A stretch of 38,784 bases of DNA from Oscillospiraceae bacterium (GTDB lineage: Bacteria; Bacillota; Clostridia; Oscillospirales; CAG-272). The notes under the pieces are model-generated. The model did no database searches and had not been told where the DNA came from. It was given only the letters and a program-made list of their open reading frames with translations. Made by a program: the position numbers and the translations under genes. The stretch is from NCBI GenBank assembly GCA_015064355.1, contig SVSJ01000024.1:1-38784 (forward strand), written 5' to 3'. Shown here piece after piece: positions 16,269 to 24,286 of this stretch. Each line of letters opens with the position of its first letter. The stretch's first letter is position 1.

Positions 16269-17234
16269 CTATTCGTTAAAATATTCGATTTGGTCCTTAC
16301 ATTCGTGCGGGTTCATAGCAAAGCTTCTTAATTCGTCTGCATTTGCTAATTCCTCACTTAACTGCACGCATTTTATTCGGCGGCAGTTGTAGGTGGTGAA
16401 ATAATAAGCAGGCTCTTCAAGGTCAGCACAAGAAGTATAAACTGTGAGTACGTCTTTACCATCGTCTGTTTTGACGCAGCCTTTGGGAATAGATACTGTA
16501 TCCATAACATGAAAGAATCGGTTTACACAGGAGTCATCTTGTGTTGTGTGGTATTTCCCGAAAACTGCACGGACGAATCTTCCGTTTGACGAATAATCCC
16601 CAGGAAGACCAAGTCCACCCATGCCGCGGGAATATTCATTAAGGTCTATATCAGGGCACAAAGTATTTGGTCTCGAATACGAATCAAGACACATATAGTC
16701 TGCGGTTCGGAGCAGATGATACGTAAAAGGCGGGTTGTTTGTCATTACGCCAATTGTATTTTCGTATATTGCAAGCCCATCGCAGGTTTGCTCTACGGTT
16801 ATGGCGCGGGATTTATCTACAATCATCCAATGAAGAGGGGTTGGCGGAAGCTCCGAAGAAAAAGGAACGCTCGTAATGTTCGCGTTAAGAAGTAACCTTT
16901 CGGCATAATCGACTGTATCGCAAAGGGACAAGATCCACGGAATTAGCTCGAATGAAGCAATGTTATGTTTCCCCTCTGCCGGATCATAATAAACTGCATT
17001 CCCCGGAAAATTCAGCCCTGCTGCGGCAAGGCCTTTTTCGTTAATGCCGTCATACAGTAACGGATAGCCGTTTGCAATATGGGCAACGCCGATCATCGCG
17101 TGATGATTTCGTACTTTTTGTCCGCTGAATGTAAATTCATAGCTACGAGGAACTACTACAATTTTCTCATCGTAGGAGTATTCAAGGTCGAGAGTTCTGC
17201 CGAATAGATTATTGTCTCTGATTGCTGTGCACAT
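16269..17234 (-). CDS. Bile salt hydrolase / choloylglycine hydrolase family protein
   Basis: A 321-aa N-terminal-nucleophile hydrolase of the linear amide C-N hydrolase family, which cleaves conjugated bile salts or related amides such as penicillin V or N-acyl amino acids. After removal of Met1, Cys2 would be the nucleophile (MCTAIRDNN). Arg13 and Asp16 (GRTLDLE) match the conserved pair, and AGLNFPG places Asn75 where bile salt hydrolases have Asn82. VMTNNPPF and SSNGRFVRA match the remaining active-site Asn and Arg. Length fits (about 315-330 aa) and there is no signal peptide, as is usual. CGGAGG precedes the ATG. Bile salt preference is inferred, not shown. Confidence 0.87.
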   Translation of the reverse strand: MCTAIRDNNLFGRTLDLEYSYDEKIVVVPRSYEFTFSGQKVRNHHAMIGVAHIANGYPLLYDGINEKGLAAAGLNFPGNAVYYDPAEGKHNIASFELIPWILSLCDTVDYAERLLLNANITSVPFSSELPPTPLHWMIVDKSRAITVEQTCDGLAIYENTIGVMTNNPPFTYHLLRTADYMCLDSYSRPNTLCPDIDLNEYSRGMGGLGLPGDYSSNGRFVRAVFGKYHTTQDDSCVNRFFHVMDTVSIPKGCVKTDDGKDVLTVYTSCADLEEPAYYFTTYNCRRIKCVQLSEELANADELRSFAMNPHECKDQIEYFNE

Positions 17235-17285
17235 TTCTGCCTCCGAGATTTTTATTTATTATCCCCGTGGCAGCGCTGTAATATA

Positions 17286-17315
17286 CAAAAATACCCCCGC
17301 TTGACGGGAGTATTT
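17286..17315 (-). terminator. Intrinsic terminator of the HD-MalY-SDR-YitT operon
   Basis: On the minus strand ATACTCCCG pairs with CGGGGGTAT (one G-U pair, loop TCAAG) and is followed by TTTTTG. Confidence 0.85.
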
Positions 17316-17319
17316 ACGT

Positions 17320-18162
17320 TTAATAAACTTTTGGTTGATAGCGGATCTCGCTGACTGAATAAACGGTTACGAATGCTTTGGGATCAGTTTTGCGTATGAA
17401 ATCCATAAGCTTTCTGTATTCCTGCTTATCAACAATGGTGATCACTTCCTTGCGCACGGTTTTATCATATGCGCCGATGATCTCGTTCAAGGTTGCACCG
17501 CTGTGGAGATCGTTGAGGATGAATTGTACTATTTCATCAAGCTTCGGTGAGATAACGCACACGCGACGCTTAATGTTGAGGCCGAAGATAAAATAATCCA
17601 CGAAAATACCACCGAAATATGTACCAAGAACGCCGAGGACCACGTTTTTTGAATCGTAGCAGATGGCTGAAGACAATGCAACCGCCATTCCTGCGATTGC
17701 ACCGGCTTTCCCAATCTCGATCTTCAGAAATTTATTCATTATCTTGGCAACAATATCAAGACCACCGGAGGATGCGTTGCGGGAGAACAGGATCGCCATT
17801 GCAACACCCACTACGAGAATGTAGCAGACCGTGTCGATGAGCGGATCGTTGGTAAAGGAAGTAAAATTCGGGAAAAGAATCTCAAAAAGTCCCATTCCCA
17901 AAGGCACAACGATTGCGGTATACACGGTTTTAGCACCAAACTCCGGACCGATGAGGATGAACCCAAGTATCAAGAGGATAACGTTAATTAGCAAGGTTAT
18001 AACAGACACCGGGAGTGGTATGAAGTTGCTTAGAACCATTGCAAGAGCTGAGCCGCTTCCGATTGCAACCTTACTCGGCAGCATAAAGAAGAATATTGCG
18101 GCAGCAGCAAGGAGCGCTCCAAAGGTGATTATTATGTATTCTTTAAAAATACGCTTTATCAT
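17320..18162 (-). CDS. YitT family membrane protein
   Basis: A 280-aa protein of the YitT family common in Firmicutes: five or six membrane helices in residues 10-195 (DUF161) followed by a soluble C-terminal DUF2179 domain (residues 200-280, NIKRRVCVISPKLDEIVQFI onward) with a ferredoxin-like, PII-reminiscent fold. The transported or sensed molecule is not known. The NASSGGLDIVAKIMNKF stretch is typical of the family. AAAGGA lies 7-8 bases before the ATG. It is the last gene of a four-gene minus-strand run and starts 24 bases after the SDR gene ends. Confidence 0.88.
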   Translation of the reverse strand: MIKRIFKEYIIITFGALLAAAAIFFFMLPSKVAIGSGSALAMVLSNFIPLPVSVITLLINVILLILGFILIGPEFGAKTVYTAIVVPLGMGLFEILFPNFTSFTNDPLIDTVCYILVVGVAMAILFSRNASSGGLDIVAKIMNKFLKIEIGKAGAIAGMAVALSSAICYDSKNVVLGVLGTYFGGIFVDYFIFGLNIKRRVCVISPKLDEIVQFILNDLHSGATLNEIIGAYDKTVRKEVITIVDKQEYRKLMDFIRKTDPKAFVTVYSVSEIRYQPKVY

Positions 18163-18186
18163 TGCTTGTTCCTTTCGGTGTGGACA

Positions 18187-18978
18187 TTATTTGAGTATCT
18201 GGCGAATCGCAAACAGCTGCAACCTTTTGGGTAGGATATTAAGAAGTAGCAAGAGCGGATTGCGGTTGATTGAATACGCAAAGGCGGGACTTTTCTTTTT
18301 AAGAATAGCTGAAACTTTTTCTGCAATCTTTTGAGGTTTGATATTCCGCGCTTCTACTGTCTCGACGATTCTCTTGAATCGGTCGGCGTTGCATTTATAA
18401 AGCTTGGTGTTCGAGACGAACTTTTCGAGCTCATTCATTGATGTGCCGATCATTCCCGTGTCAACAGCGCCCGCACGCAAGACAGAGACCTTTATTCCGA
18501 GTAACTGAAGCTCCATTTTCAGAGAATAGGCGTACTTGTCAAGAGCGGATTTTGTCACGGCGTAGATTCCTGTAAAAGGAAGTGGGTCAAGAGGGGCAAG
18601 CTCGCTTGTAGTGATTACTACGCGGCTGTCAGATTTGAGCAGTGGCAAAAATGTTTTATTTACCAAGAAAGCTCCTTCAAGATTTATCTTTAAAATTCTC
18701 TCGAATTCCGATGTGCTCATTTCAACCAAAGAGTTAAGCATATAAATTCCCGCAAAGTGGATTATGGCAAAGAGCTCGTCGGTTACAAGGCTGATTTTAT
18801 CAAAGGCTTTATTGAGGCTCTCTTCGTCTGTAACATCAGCTTCAACGGGAATAATACCAGGCATATCTGGGGAAGTTTTTTTGTCAAGTGCAAACACGGT
18901 ATATCCGTTTTTGGACAGTAGCTCTGCGGTCGCTCTGCCCATTCCGCCGGATGCGCCTGTTACAAGTATGTATTTCAT
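18187..18978 (-). CDS. Short-chain dehydrogenase/reductase
   Basis: A 263-aa NAD(P)-dependent SDR. The cofactor-binding glycine motif TGASGGMG is at residues 7-14. The usual NNAG is replaced by HFAG near 74-77. The catalytic Tyr139 and Lys143 stand in YAVTK, with Ser125 as the third residue. LRAGAVDTGM is the usual segment after the core. The C-terminal tail (NPLLLLLNILPKRLQL) is hydrophobic and may touch the membrane, as in SDRs acting on lipids or retinol-like substrates. The ribosome site is weak, so it may depend on read-through from the MalY-type gene 17 bases upstream. Confidence 0.87.
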   Translation of the reverse strand: MKYILVTGASGGMGRATAELLSKNGYTVFALDKKTSPDMPGIIPVEADVTDEESLNKAFDKISLVTDELFAIIHFAGIYMLNSLVEMSTSEFERILKINLEGAFLVNKTFLPLLKSDSRVVITTSELAPLDPLPFTGIYAVTKSALDKYAYSLKMELQLLGIKVSVLRAGAVDTGMIGTSMNELEKFVSNTKLYKCNADRFKRIVETVEARNIKPQKIAEKVSAILKKKSPAFAYSINRNPLLLLLNILPKRLQLFAIRQILK

Positions 18979-18995
18979 ATTATAATTCTTTCAGA

Positions 18996-20204
18996 TTATT
19001 TCTTGTTGAACACGTATTTGTCCATTCTCTCGAAAGCTTCTTTAACTCTTGACAGAGGGAGCGCGAGATTCAGGCGAATATGTGTTGTTCCACCGTGCTG
19101 TGTGCCGTCCTGCCATGCAACTCCAACGTCCCAGCCCATTTTCAAGAGTTCAGGGAGGGTTGCATTGTGTTCGGTCATCCATCGCTCACAATCCATAAAC
19201 ACCATATACGTGCCCTGTGGCTTTGCGGCTGTAACACCGTCGAAGTGTGTATTGATGTACTCGCAAGCGAAATTGATGTTGCCAGTAAGCGTTTCGCAAA
19301 GCTCGTCTACCCACTCCTGCCCTTCGGATTTATATGCGCCGATTAGAGCGTGCATTGAAAGAACGTTCATTGAGTTATAGTGAGAGAGGGATGACTCCTT
19401 GTCAATGCGGTCACGGAGGCGTGAGTTATACACGATATGGTATGCGCCAATGAGACCTGCAAGGTTGAAGGTTTTTGAAGGAGCATACAAGGCTACAGTT
19501 CTGTGTTTTGCGTCCTCGCTTATGGACTGTGTGGGAATATGCTTGTGACCTGTGAGGATAATGTCGGACCATATCTCGTCAGACACAACGTACACGTCGT
19601 GCTTTTTATAGATCTCCATTGCTCGCTCGATCTCCCATTTTTCCCAAACGCGGCCTGTGGGATTATGAGGTGAGCAGAATATTGCAGCGTGGATCTTGTT
19701 TTCGACGATCTTCTTTTCCATATCCTCGAAATCCATTCGCCAGATCCCCTCACCGTCAAGAACAAGGGGGCTTTTAACGATATTATATCCGCTGTTGCCG
19801 AGGCACATGGTAAAGCCCATATAAACGGGCGAGTGGATGAGAACGTTATCTCCCTTGGAGCAGAATGTTCCTATTGCAGACAAAACGCCACCGAGAACTC
19901 CATTTTCATAGCCTATATGCTCGGGGAGAATGCCTTTGACACCATTGCGGGTCTTCTGCCAGTTTATTATGGATTCGTAATACTCGTCTCTGGGATCAAA
20001 GTATCCGAATGCCGGGTGTTTTGCCCTCTCTATGATCGACTCGCAGACGGTGGGGCACGTTGGAAAATTCATATCCGCTACCCACATTGGAATAGGATCA
20101 AATCCCTCTTTAGGCGCGCCGGGTGCCCAGCCTGTACCCAGTGCATCAACTGCTATGGCGTCCATGCCCCGTCTGTCCATTATAGATTCAAAATCGTACT
20201 TCAT
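18996..20204 (-). CDS. MalY/PatB family PLP-dependent C-S lyase/aminotransferase
   Basis: A 402-aa fold-type I PLP enzyme of the MalY/PatB family, which usually cleaves cystathionine or cysteine-type thioethers to a thiol, ammonia and an oxo acid. Visible hallmarks are PMWVADMNFPTCP near the N-terminus, SPHNPTGRVW, the VVSDEIWSDI segment with Asp209 for the pyridine nitrogen, and the Schiff-base Lys244 in APSKTFNLAG. A C-terminal Arg in THIRLNLALP binds the substrate carboxylate. Length matches the family (about 390-400 aa). It is second in the operon behind the HD phosphohydrolase. Confidence 0.9.
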   Translation of the reverse strand: MKYDFESIMDRRGMDAIAVDALGTGWAPGAPKEGFDPIPMWVADMNFPTCPTVCESIIERAKHPAFGYFDPRDEYYESIINWQKTRNGVKGILPEHIGYENGVLGGVLSAIGTFCSKGDNVLIHSPVYMGFTMCLGNSGYNIVKSPLVLDGEGIWRMDFEDMEKKIVENKIHAAIFCSPHNPTGRVWEKWEIERAMEIYKKHDVYVVSDEIWSDIILTGHKHIPTQSISEDAKHRTVALYAPSKTFNLAGLIGAYHIVYNSRLRDRIDKESSLSHYNSMNVLSMHALIGAYKSEGQEWVDELCETLTGNINFACEYINTHFDGVTAAKPQGTYMVFMDCERWMTEHNATLPELLKMGWDVGVAWQDGTQHGGTTHIRLNLALPLSRVKEAFERMDKYVFNKK

Positions 20205-20250
20205 TTGTAACGTCCTCTGACTATTCCGAAAATTGTTCGATTTGTTATGC

Positions 20251-20820
20251 TTATTTCTTCAGCTCTCGGTCCATTTTCTCTAGGGAATCCTGCTTGAGCA
20301 CGGCACGAAGCTCGCGGGTCCAGGGAGACCACTGACAGTTTTCTTCACCGTAGATAAGCTGCTCGGTCATTTCAAGGGGAATCCAGGTGGAAATGTCAGC
20401 TTCGTTATGAGAAACAACAACTTCGAGATTGTCAAGAGCTTTGAAAAGCTTTGCCTCAGGAGTTTCGAGGGATTCCATTTCGGCAAAAAGCTCAGTAAAC
20501 TCTGCGTCATAGTGGGGCGGCAGGTAATTAAGGAGCTTTTCCACAGCCACGTCTTCCTTGTCTTCGTCTGCGTCAGTTTTGTAGAATGAGGGGATATCTC
20601 CTGTTACTGCCTCACCAAAATCGTGGATAAGGCACATTTTGATAACCTTTTCCATATCGAGATCTGGATATTCATCGCGGCATAAGAGTGCCATAAGAGA
20701 AAGTCTCCAGCTATGCTCTGCTACGCTTTCACGTCTGCCGGTGGACGTCCAGGAATGGCGTGTATAGCACTTCAATTTTTCAACTTTTGCGAGAAAATCT
20801 ATTAATTCACGAGGTTTCAT
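20251..20820 (-). CDS. HD-domain phosphohydrolase (YfbR/HDDC2-like)
   Basis: A 189-aa HD-superfamily hydrolase. The metal ligands are visible: His36 in AEHSWRLS, the His66-Asp67 pair in CLIHDFGEAVTGDIPS, and a later Asp in FKALDNLE. The pattern and size fit the YfbR/HDDC2 group, which removes phosphate from deoxynucleoside 5'-monophosphates. RHSWTSTGRRESVAEH resembles the substrate-binding entry of that group. CAGGAG precedes the ATG. It is the first gene of the minus-strand operon with MalY-type, SDR and YitT genes. Confidence 0.87.
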   Translation of the reverse strand: MKPRELIDFLAKVEKLKCYTRHSWTSTGRRESVAEHSWRLSLMALLCRDEYPDLDMEKVIKMCLIHDFGEAVTGDIPSFYKTDADEDKEDVAVEKLLNYLPPHYDAEFTELFAEMESLETPEAKLFKALDNLEVVVSHNEADISTWIPLEMTEQLIYGEENCQWSPWTRELRAVLKQDSLEKMDRELKK

Positions 20821-20849
20821 CTTGTTCTCCTGTTTTTTGTGTTTTAGTT

Positions 20850-20878
20850 ATTATACCACAAGTTCATGCTAAAGTAAA
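20850..20878 (-). promoter_or_regulatory. Promoter of the HD-MalY-SDR-YitT operon
   Basis: TTTACT and TATAAT with a 17-base spacer on the minus strand; TGG just before the -10 gives an extended -10. Confidence 0.7.
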
Positions 20879-20887
20879 GCGGGGCAA

Positions 20888-20915
20888 CAAAAAAGCCCAC
20901 CGGGTCGGGTGAGCT
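20888..20915 (-). terminator. Intrinsic terminator
   Basis: On the minus strand AGCTCACC pairs with GGTGGGCT and runs into TTTTTTG; it ends the 142-aa gene. Confidence 0.88.
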
Positions 20916-20928
20916 TTATGTTTAGGTT

Positions 20929-21357
20929 TTAGTCTTTCAGATCGTTGTAGATATTTTCGTATGCGTGGATCATTTCCACAAGAGTTTGCTCCCTGCGTTG
21001 GAAGGTCATACAAACATATTCAATGGCTTCTTGTCTCTCGTCGCCATCCATGTCAATATCATTCTGGCAAATTGAATTTATGGCTTCAGTCATGTTGTTA
21101 AGTGAATTATTCCACGCTATATTTTCCTGAAGTTTAACGATCTGCTCAAATACTTCTCTTTTGGTGAGTGTTTTATTTTCTTCCATTTTATTTTCCTCCA
21201 AATATTGTTCCGGAGGACACGCAAGGCATATTTTGTTTTCACCAATGAAGCGTGCCCTGCCGTTTTTCACAAGACCTTTCGCCCGTTTCGGGTAGGTCGC
21301 CTCATATTCGTTTCCTTGCTCATCAACAACAATAACGTTTTTTTCGATGGGTGTCAC
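20929..21357 (-). CDS. Uncharacterised protein with a YPKRAKGLVKNGRARF-type domain
   Basis: A 142-aa protein. Residues 8-48 form a small basic domain (EYEATYPKRAKGLVKNGRAR, then ICLACPPE) that I have seen at the start of many short Clostridia proteins. Its Arg/Lys-rich helix with small beta strands suggests nucleic-acid contact, but no function is established. Residues 60-142 are charged and helical, probably a coiled coil (EVFEQIVKLQENIAW; EQTLVEMIHAYENIY). No ATG is available upstream; the GTG chosen has AAGGGG immediately before it with almost no spacer, which is unusual and leaves the start uncertain. The promoter is a perfect consensus, so expression is likely strong. Confidence 0.7.
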   Translation of the reverse strand: MTPIEKNVIVVDEQGNEYEATYPKRAKGLVKNGRARFIGENKICLACPPEQYLEENKMEENKTLTKREVFEQIVKLQENIAWNNSLNNMTEAINSICQNDIDMDGDERQEAIEYVCMTFQRREQTLVEMIHAYENIYNDLKD

Positions 21358-21427
21358 CCCCTTGCTTTGATTTGCTTTTAGTGAATTCTGTTTTTTCTTA
21401 TGGGTGCCGTCCCCTATTCACAGTATA

Positions 21428-21456
21428 ATTATAGTATATATTACGATTTTTGTCAA
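21428..21456 (-). promoter_or_regulatory. Perfect consensus promoter overlapping the upstream gene's stop
   Basis: TTGACA and TATAAT with a 17-base spacer on the minus strand. The TGA stop of the acetyltransferase gene is inside the -35 box. The leader of about 65 bases contains two similar motifs, GGGTGCCGTCCCC and GGGTGTCACCCCC (plus-strand reading). Confidence 0.85.
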
Positions 21457-21899
21457 GCGTTGTTTAAATCAAGCTTCATTTTGATGTGTTGGATCCCGTG
21501 GTCGAGAAACTCACCGGAAATCTGTTCAAATCCAAGCTTATCGTACATGCTTCTCACGTAGGTCTGGGCTTCGATCACAACACGGTCTGCGCCGAACTTT
21601 TCCCGTGCAACCTTGATTCCCTCTCGCATAAGTTTTGTGCCGATTCCTTTTCTGCGATCAAGGCACAATACTCTGCCGATAGCCACGTCGTCAAACACTA
21701 CACCGCGATCAAGAACACGAAGATATGCCACAAGCCTGTCTCCGTCTCTATAAAACACGTGGTATGCGCCGCGGTCACGTCCGTCTATTTCCTCGCAGGG
21801 GCAATTTTGCTCAACGATGAACACGTCGTGGCGTGCTTTCAGTATATCGTACACTTCGTCTCCAGTGAGATCCGAGAACTTTTTTACGTATAGTTGCAT
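21453..21899 (-). CDS. ElaA-type GNAT acetyltransferase
   Basis: A 148-aa acetyltransferase of the ElaA group. The opening signature is clear: ILKARHDVFIVEQNCPCEEI, then HVFYRDGDRLVAYLRVL. The acetyl-CoA loop is LDRRKGIGTKLM, followed by the usual EAQTYVRSMYDKLGF. Substrate unknown. GGAG lies 8 bases before the ATG. The final codons overlap the promoter of the next gene. Confidence 0.9.
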   Translation of the reverse strand: MQLYVKKFSDLTGDEVYDILKARHDVFIVEQNCPCEEIDGRDRGAYHVFYRDGDRLVAYLRVLDRGVVFDDVAIGRVLCLDRRKGIGTKLMREGIKVAREKFGADRVVIEAQTYVRSMYDKLGFEQISGEFLDHGIQHIKMKLDLNNA

Positions 21900-21924
21900 T
21901 TCTGTCTCCGTTATTTTTTTGTTT

Positions 21925-21953
21925 ATTATAGCACATAACTATTTAAATTTCAA
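21925..21953 (-). promoter_or_regulatory. Promoter of the ElaA-type gene
   Basis: TTGAAA and TATAAT with a 17-base spacer on the minus strand; TGC before the -10 box makes an extended -10. Confidence 0.78.
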
Positions 21954-21978
21954 TATACTACAAATAGCCAATTACATC

Positions 21979-22008
21979 TTGACAATGGGACGTTTGTTGT
22001 GATATAAT
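21979..22008 (+). promoter_or_regulatory. Promoter of tRNA-Gln
   Basis: TTGACA and TATAAT with an 18-base spacer, 11 bases before the mature tRNA 5' end. Confidence 0.82.
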
Positions 22009-22019
22009 CATTTAAGCCT

Positions 22020-22091
22020 TGGGGTATCGTCAAGCGGTAAGACACAGCACTTTGACTGCTGCATTCGTAGGTTCGAATCCTGCTACCCCAG
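22020..22091 (+). tRNA. tRNA-Gln(UUG)
   Basis: A full 72-base cloverleaf. The acceptor TGGGGTA pairs with TACCCCA, and the D arm is GTC-AAGCGGTAA-GAC. The anticodon arm is CAGCA-CTTTGAC-TGCTG with anticodon TTG, and the T arm is GTAGG-TTCGAAT-CCTGC. The discriminator base is G and the 3' CCA is not encoded. Confidence 0.96.
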
Positions 22092-22095
22092 TATG

Positions 22096-22126
22096 AAAAT
22101 CCAGGTCGCAAGGCTTGGATTTTTTG
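22096..22126 (+). terminator. Terminator after tRNA-Gln
   Basis: AAAATCCA (22096-22103) pairs with TGGATTTT (22116-22123), followed by a T-run. It separates the tRNA from the glycyl radical enzyme gene. Confidence 0.85.
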
Positions 22127-22156
22127 TCTATTCCCACTCTTTGAGGGAGGAAAGTT

Positions 22157-24286
22157 ATGGAATTCTATACTCAGAACGGTCGCGTTCGTCCTGTGCGTTT
22201 GTGTGATGAAACAAGAAAATTCGCACACGATTCTCTAAATAGAAAATACGGTCTCGATACTCTTCGAGTTGACAGCGTAGAACTTGATAATTTAGCAGGG
22301 CTTGACGAGATGTCTCTCCTTGAGAAATACGATGCCGCAATTCTTAATATCGCGAAAAATGCCCCAATACGCATTTGCGACGGAGAGAAACTAAGTGGTG
22401 CAGCAACTCTCGGGCTTGCTGTTCGCCACTGCGTACCTGCTACCTTTGGCGGCAATCCTATTTTTTTAGGAATCAGCCATCTTACTGTGGACTTTGAAAC
22501 AGTGGTGACAAAAGGTATTAACTACATAAAAGAAAAGGCAGAAAAGTACTACCGTATTCACAAGGCCACTGACCGAGAAGAGTTTTCAAAAAGCACTCTT
22601 AACTGCATCGCTGCCTTTGAAATCTGGCACAAGAGATACCTTGACGCTTTGGATGACAAGCCCGAATACAAGGCAAATTACGAGAACCTGAAGAGGGTTC
22701 CCTTTGAGCCTGCCACCAATTTTTACGAGGCAGTTCAGAGCATTTGGTTTACCTTTGCCTTTATCCGACTCTGCGGAAACTGGCCGGGAATCGGAAGAAT
22801 CGACTATTTACTGGGCGATTATCTGAAAAAAGATCTGTCCAACGGCACCATTACACTCGACGAAGCTCGAGAGATTTTGGCGCACTTTTTCATCAAGGGA
22901 TGTGAGTGGGTAAACGGTCAGTACATTGGCAGCGGAGATGCGCAGCATTATCAGAACCTTGTTATTTCGGGAATTGACGAAGACGGATGTGACGTTACAA
23001 ATGAGGTAACTTATCTCGTCCTCGACATTCTTGAGGAGCTTGGCATCAGCGATTTTCCTACTACGGTCAGAGTGAATCCGAATACTGACGAGAAGCTACT
23101 AAGACGGGTTGCCGAGGTTATGCGATACGGCGGCGGTATGCTTGCGATCTACAGCGAGGACGTTGTAATTGAATCCCTTGTGAAAGACGGATACACCCTA
23201 TCCGAGGCGAGAAAATTCGCCAACGACGGCTGCTGGGAGACTCAGGTTCCCGGTAAGACGTTCTTCATATACTCCCCGTTCGATGCTGTTCAGTTTCTGC
23301 AGCAGATGACCTTCGGTGCCTACAACAAGAAGCCAGAGTTTAAGTCATTCGACGAGCTTTACGACAAGTTTATCAGAGATCTTCGGACAACGGTCAACAA
23401 TTTTTACGAAGATAAGAAGCGTTTTTCCGTTCGTGACGATAGCGTGCCGGGCGGCTGGAGATGGACTCAACAATCCGCTTGCACTGTTGTTTCACTTTTT
23501 GAAGAAGGATGCATCGAAAAGGGATACTCCTATCAGGACGGCGGTCCCGTTTACAACATCAATGCGTTACACATTGGCGGACTTGCAGACACGGTAAATA
23601 GCCTTTACGCCATAAAGAAGCTGGTATTTGACGACGGGCTTGTGACTCTTGAACGTCTCTTTGAGATACTGAAAAACAACTGGGAGGGCGAGGAGGTTCT
23701 CAGACAGATCGCCTTGAACAGATACACCTACTACGGAAACGACAACGATGAGGTCGATTTGCTGTGTGCACGTATCCTTTCCGATTTCGCTGATATTTGC
23801 ACGTCTTATTACGGCAAATGCGGATACAAGCTTTCAGCAGGTGTCAGCACATTCGGCCGTCAGCTTGAGTGGTCTCCGCTTCGTTTGGCATCTCCTCACG
23901 GCAGACGCATTGGTGAAGTTCTTGCGGCAAATTGCTCCCCTACACCGAATACCGACAAAGAGGGTGCCACTGCTATTATTCGCTCCTACTGCAAGGCGGA
24001 TCATACGAAGATTCCCACAGGGGCAGCGCTGGATATCAAGCTTCTCCCTTCAAGCGTTGAGGGGGAGGAAGGACTCCAGGCACTTGTGGCGCTTATCCGC
24101 GGTTTTGTGGCTCTGGGCGGATTCTTTATGCAGCCCGACGTGGTTGACGCAAGTGTTCTTAAGTGTGCGCAAGAGCATCCGGAAGATTATCAAACCCTAT
24201 CAGTTCGTGTTTCAGGCTGGAATGCGCGTTTTATCACACTCGATAAAGAATGGCAGGATATGGTGATAGCACAAAATGAGCACTGA
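22157..24286 (+). CDS. Glycyl radical enzyme, substrate unassigned
   Basis: A 709-aa oxygen-sensitive glycyl radical enzyme. The thiyl-radical loop NDGCWETQ supplies Cys359 and, two residues on, Glu361, the general base seen in the diol dehydratase/lyase branch (G-C-x-E) rather than the Cys-Cys pair of pyruvate formate-lyase. The radical glycine is Gly687 in VRVSGWNARF. The usual Tyr after this Gly is Trp here. At 709 aa it is shorter than CutC, HypD or glycerol dehydratase types (about 780-850 aa). I cannot assign dehydration, decarboxylation or C-S/C-N cleavage. GGGAGG precedes the ATG, and the stop overlaps the activase start by 11 bases. No clear promoter was found between the tRNA terminator and the gene. 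Confidence 0.88.
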   Translation: MEFYTQNGRVRPVRLCDETRKFAHDSLNRKYGLDTLRVDSVELDNLAGLDEMSLLEKYDAAILNIAKNAPIRICDGEKLSGAATLGLAVRHCVPATFGGNPIFLGISHLTVDFETVVTKGINYIKEKAEKYYRIHKATDREEFSKSTLNCIAAFEIWHKRYLDALDDKPEYKANYENLKRVPFEPATNFYEAVQSIWFTFAFIRLCGNWPGIGRIDYLLGDYLKKDLSNGTITLDEAREILAHFFIKGCEWVNGQYIGSGDAQHYQNLVISGIDEDGCDVTNEVTYLVLDILEELGISDFPTTVRVNPNTDEKLLRRVAEVMRYGGGMLAIYSEDVVIESLVKDGYTLSEARKFANDGCWETQVPGKTFFIYSPFDAVQFLQQMTFGAYNKKPEFKSFDELYDKFIRDLRTTVNNFYEDKKRFSVRDDSVPGGWRWTQQSACTVVSLFEEGCIEKGYSYQDGGPVYNINALHIGGLADTVNSLYAIKKLVFDDGLVTLERLFEILKNNWEGEEVLRQIALNRYTYYGNDNDEVDLLCARILSDFADICTSYYGKCGYKLSAGVSTFGRQLEWSPLRLASPHGRRIGEVLAANCSPTPNTDKEGATAIIRSYCKADHTKIPTGAALDIKLLPSSVEGEEGLQALVALIRGFVALGGFFMQPDVVDASVLKCAQEHPEDYQTLSVRVSGWNARFITLDKEWQDMVIAQNEH

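Noticed and set aside
22157-24286. Calling the glycyl radical enzyme pyruvate formate-lyase
   Set aside because: It lacks the adjacent Cys-Cys pair and has G-C-x-E in the active loop, as in dehydratases and lyases of other substrates.
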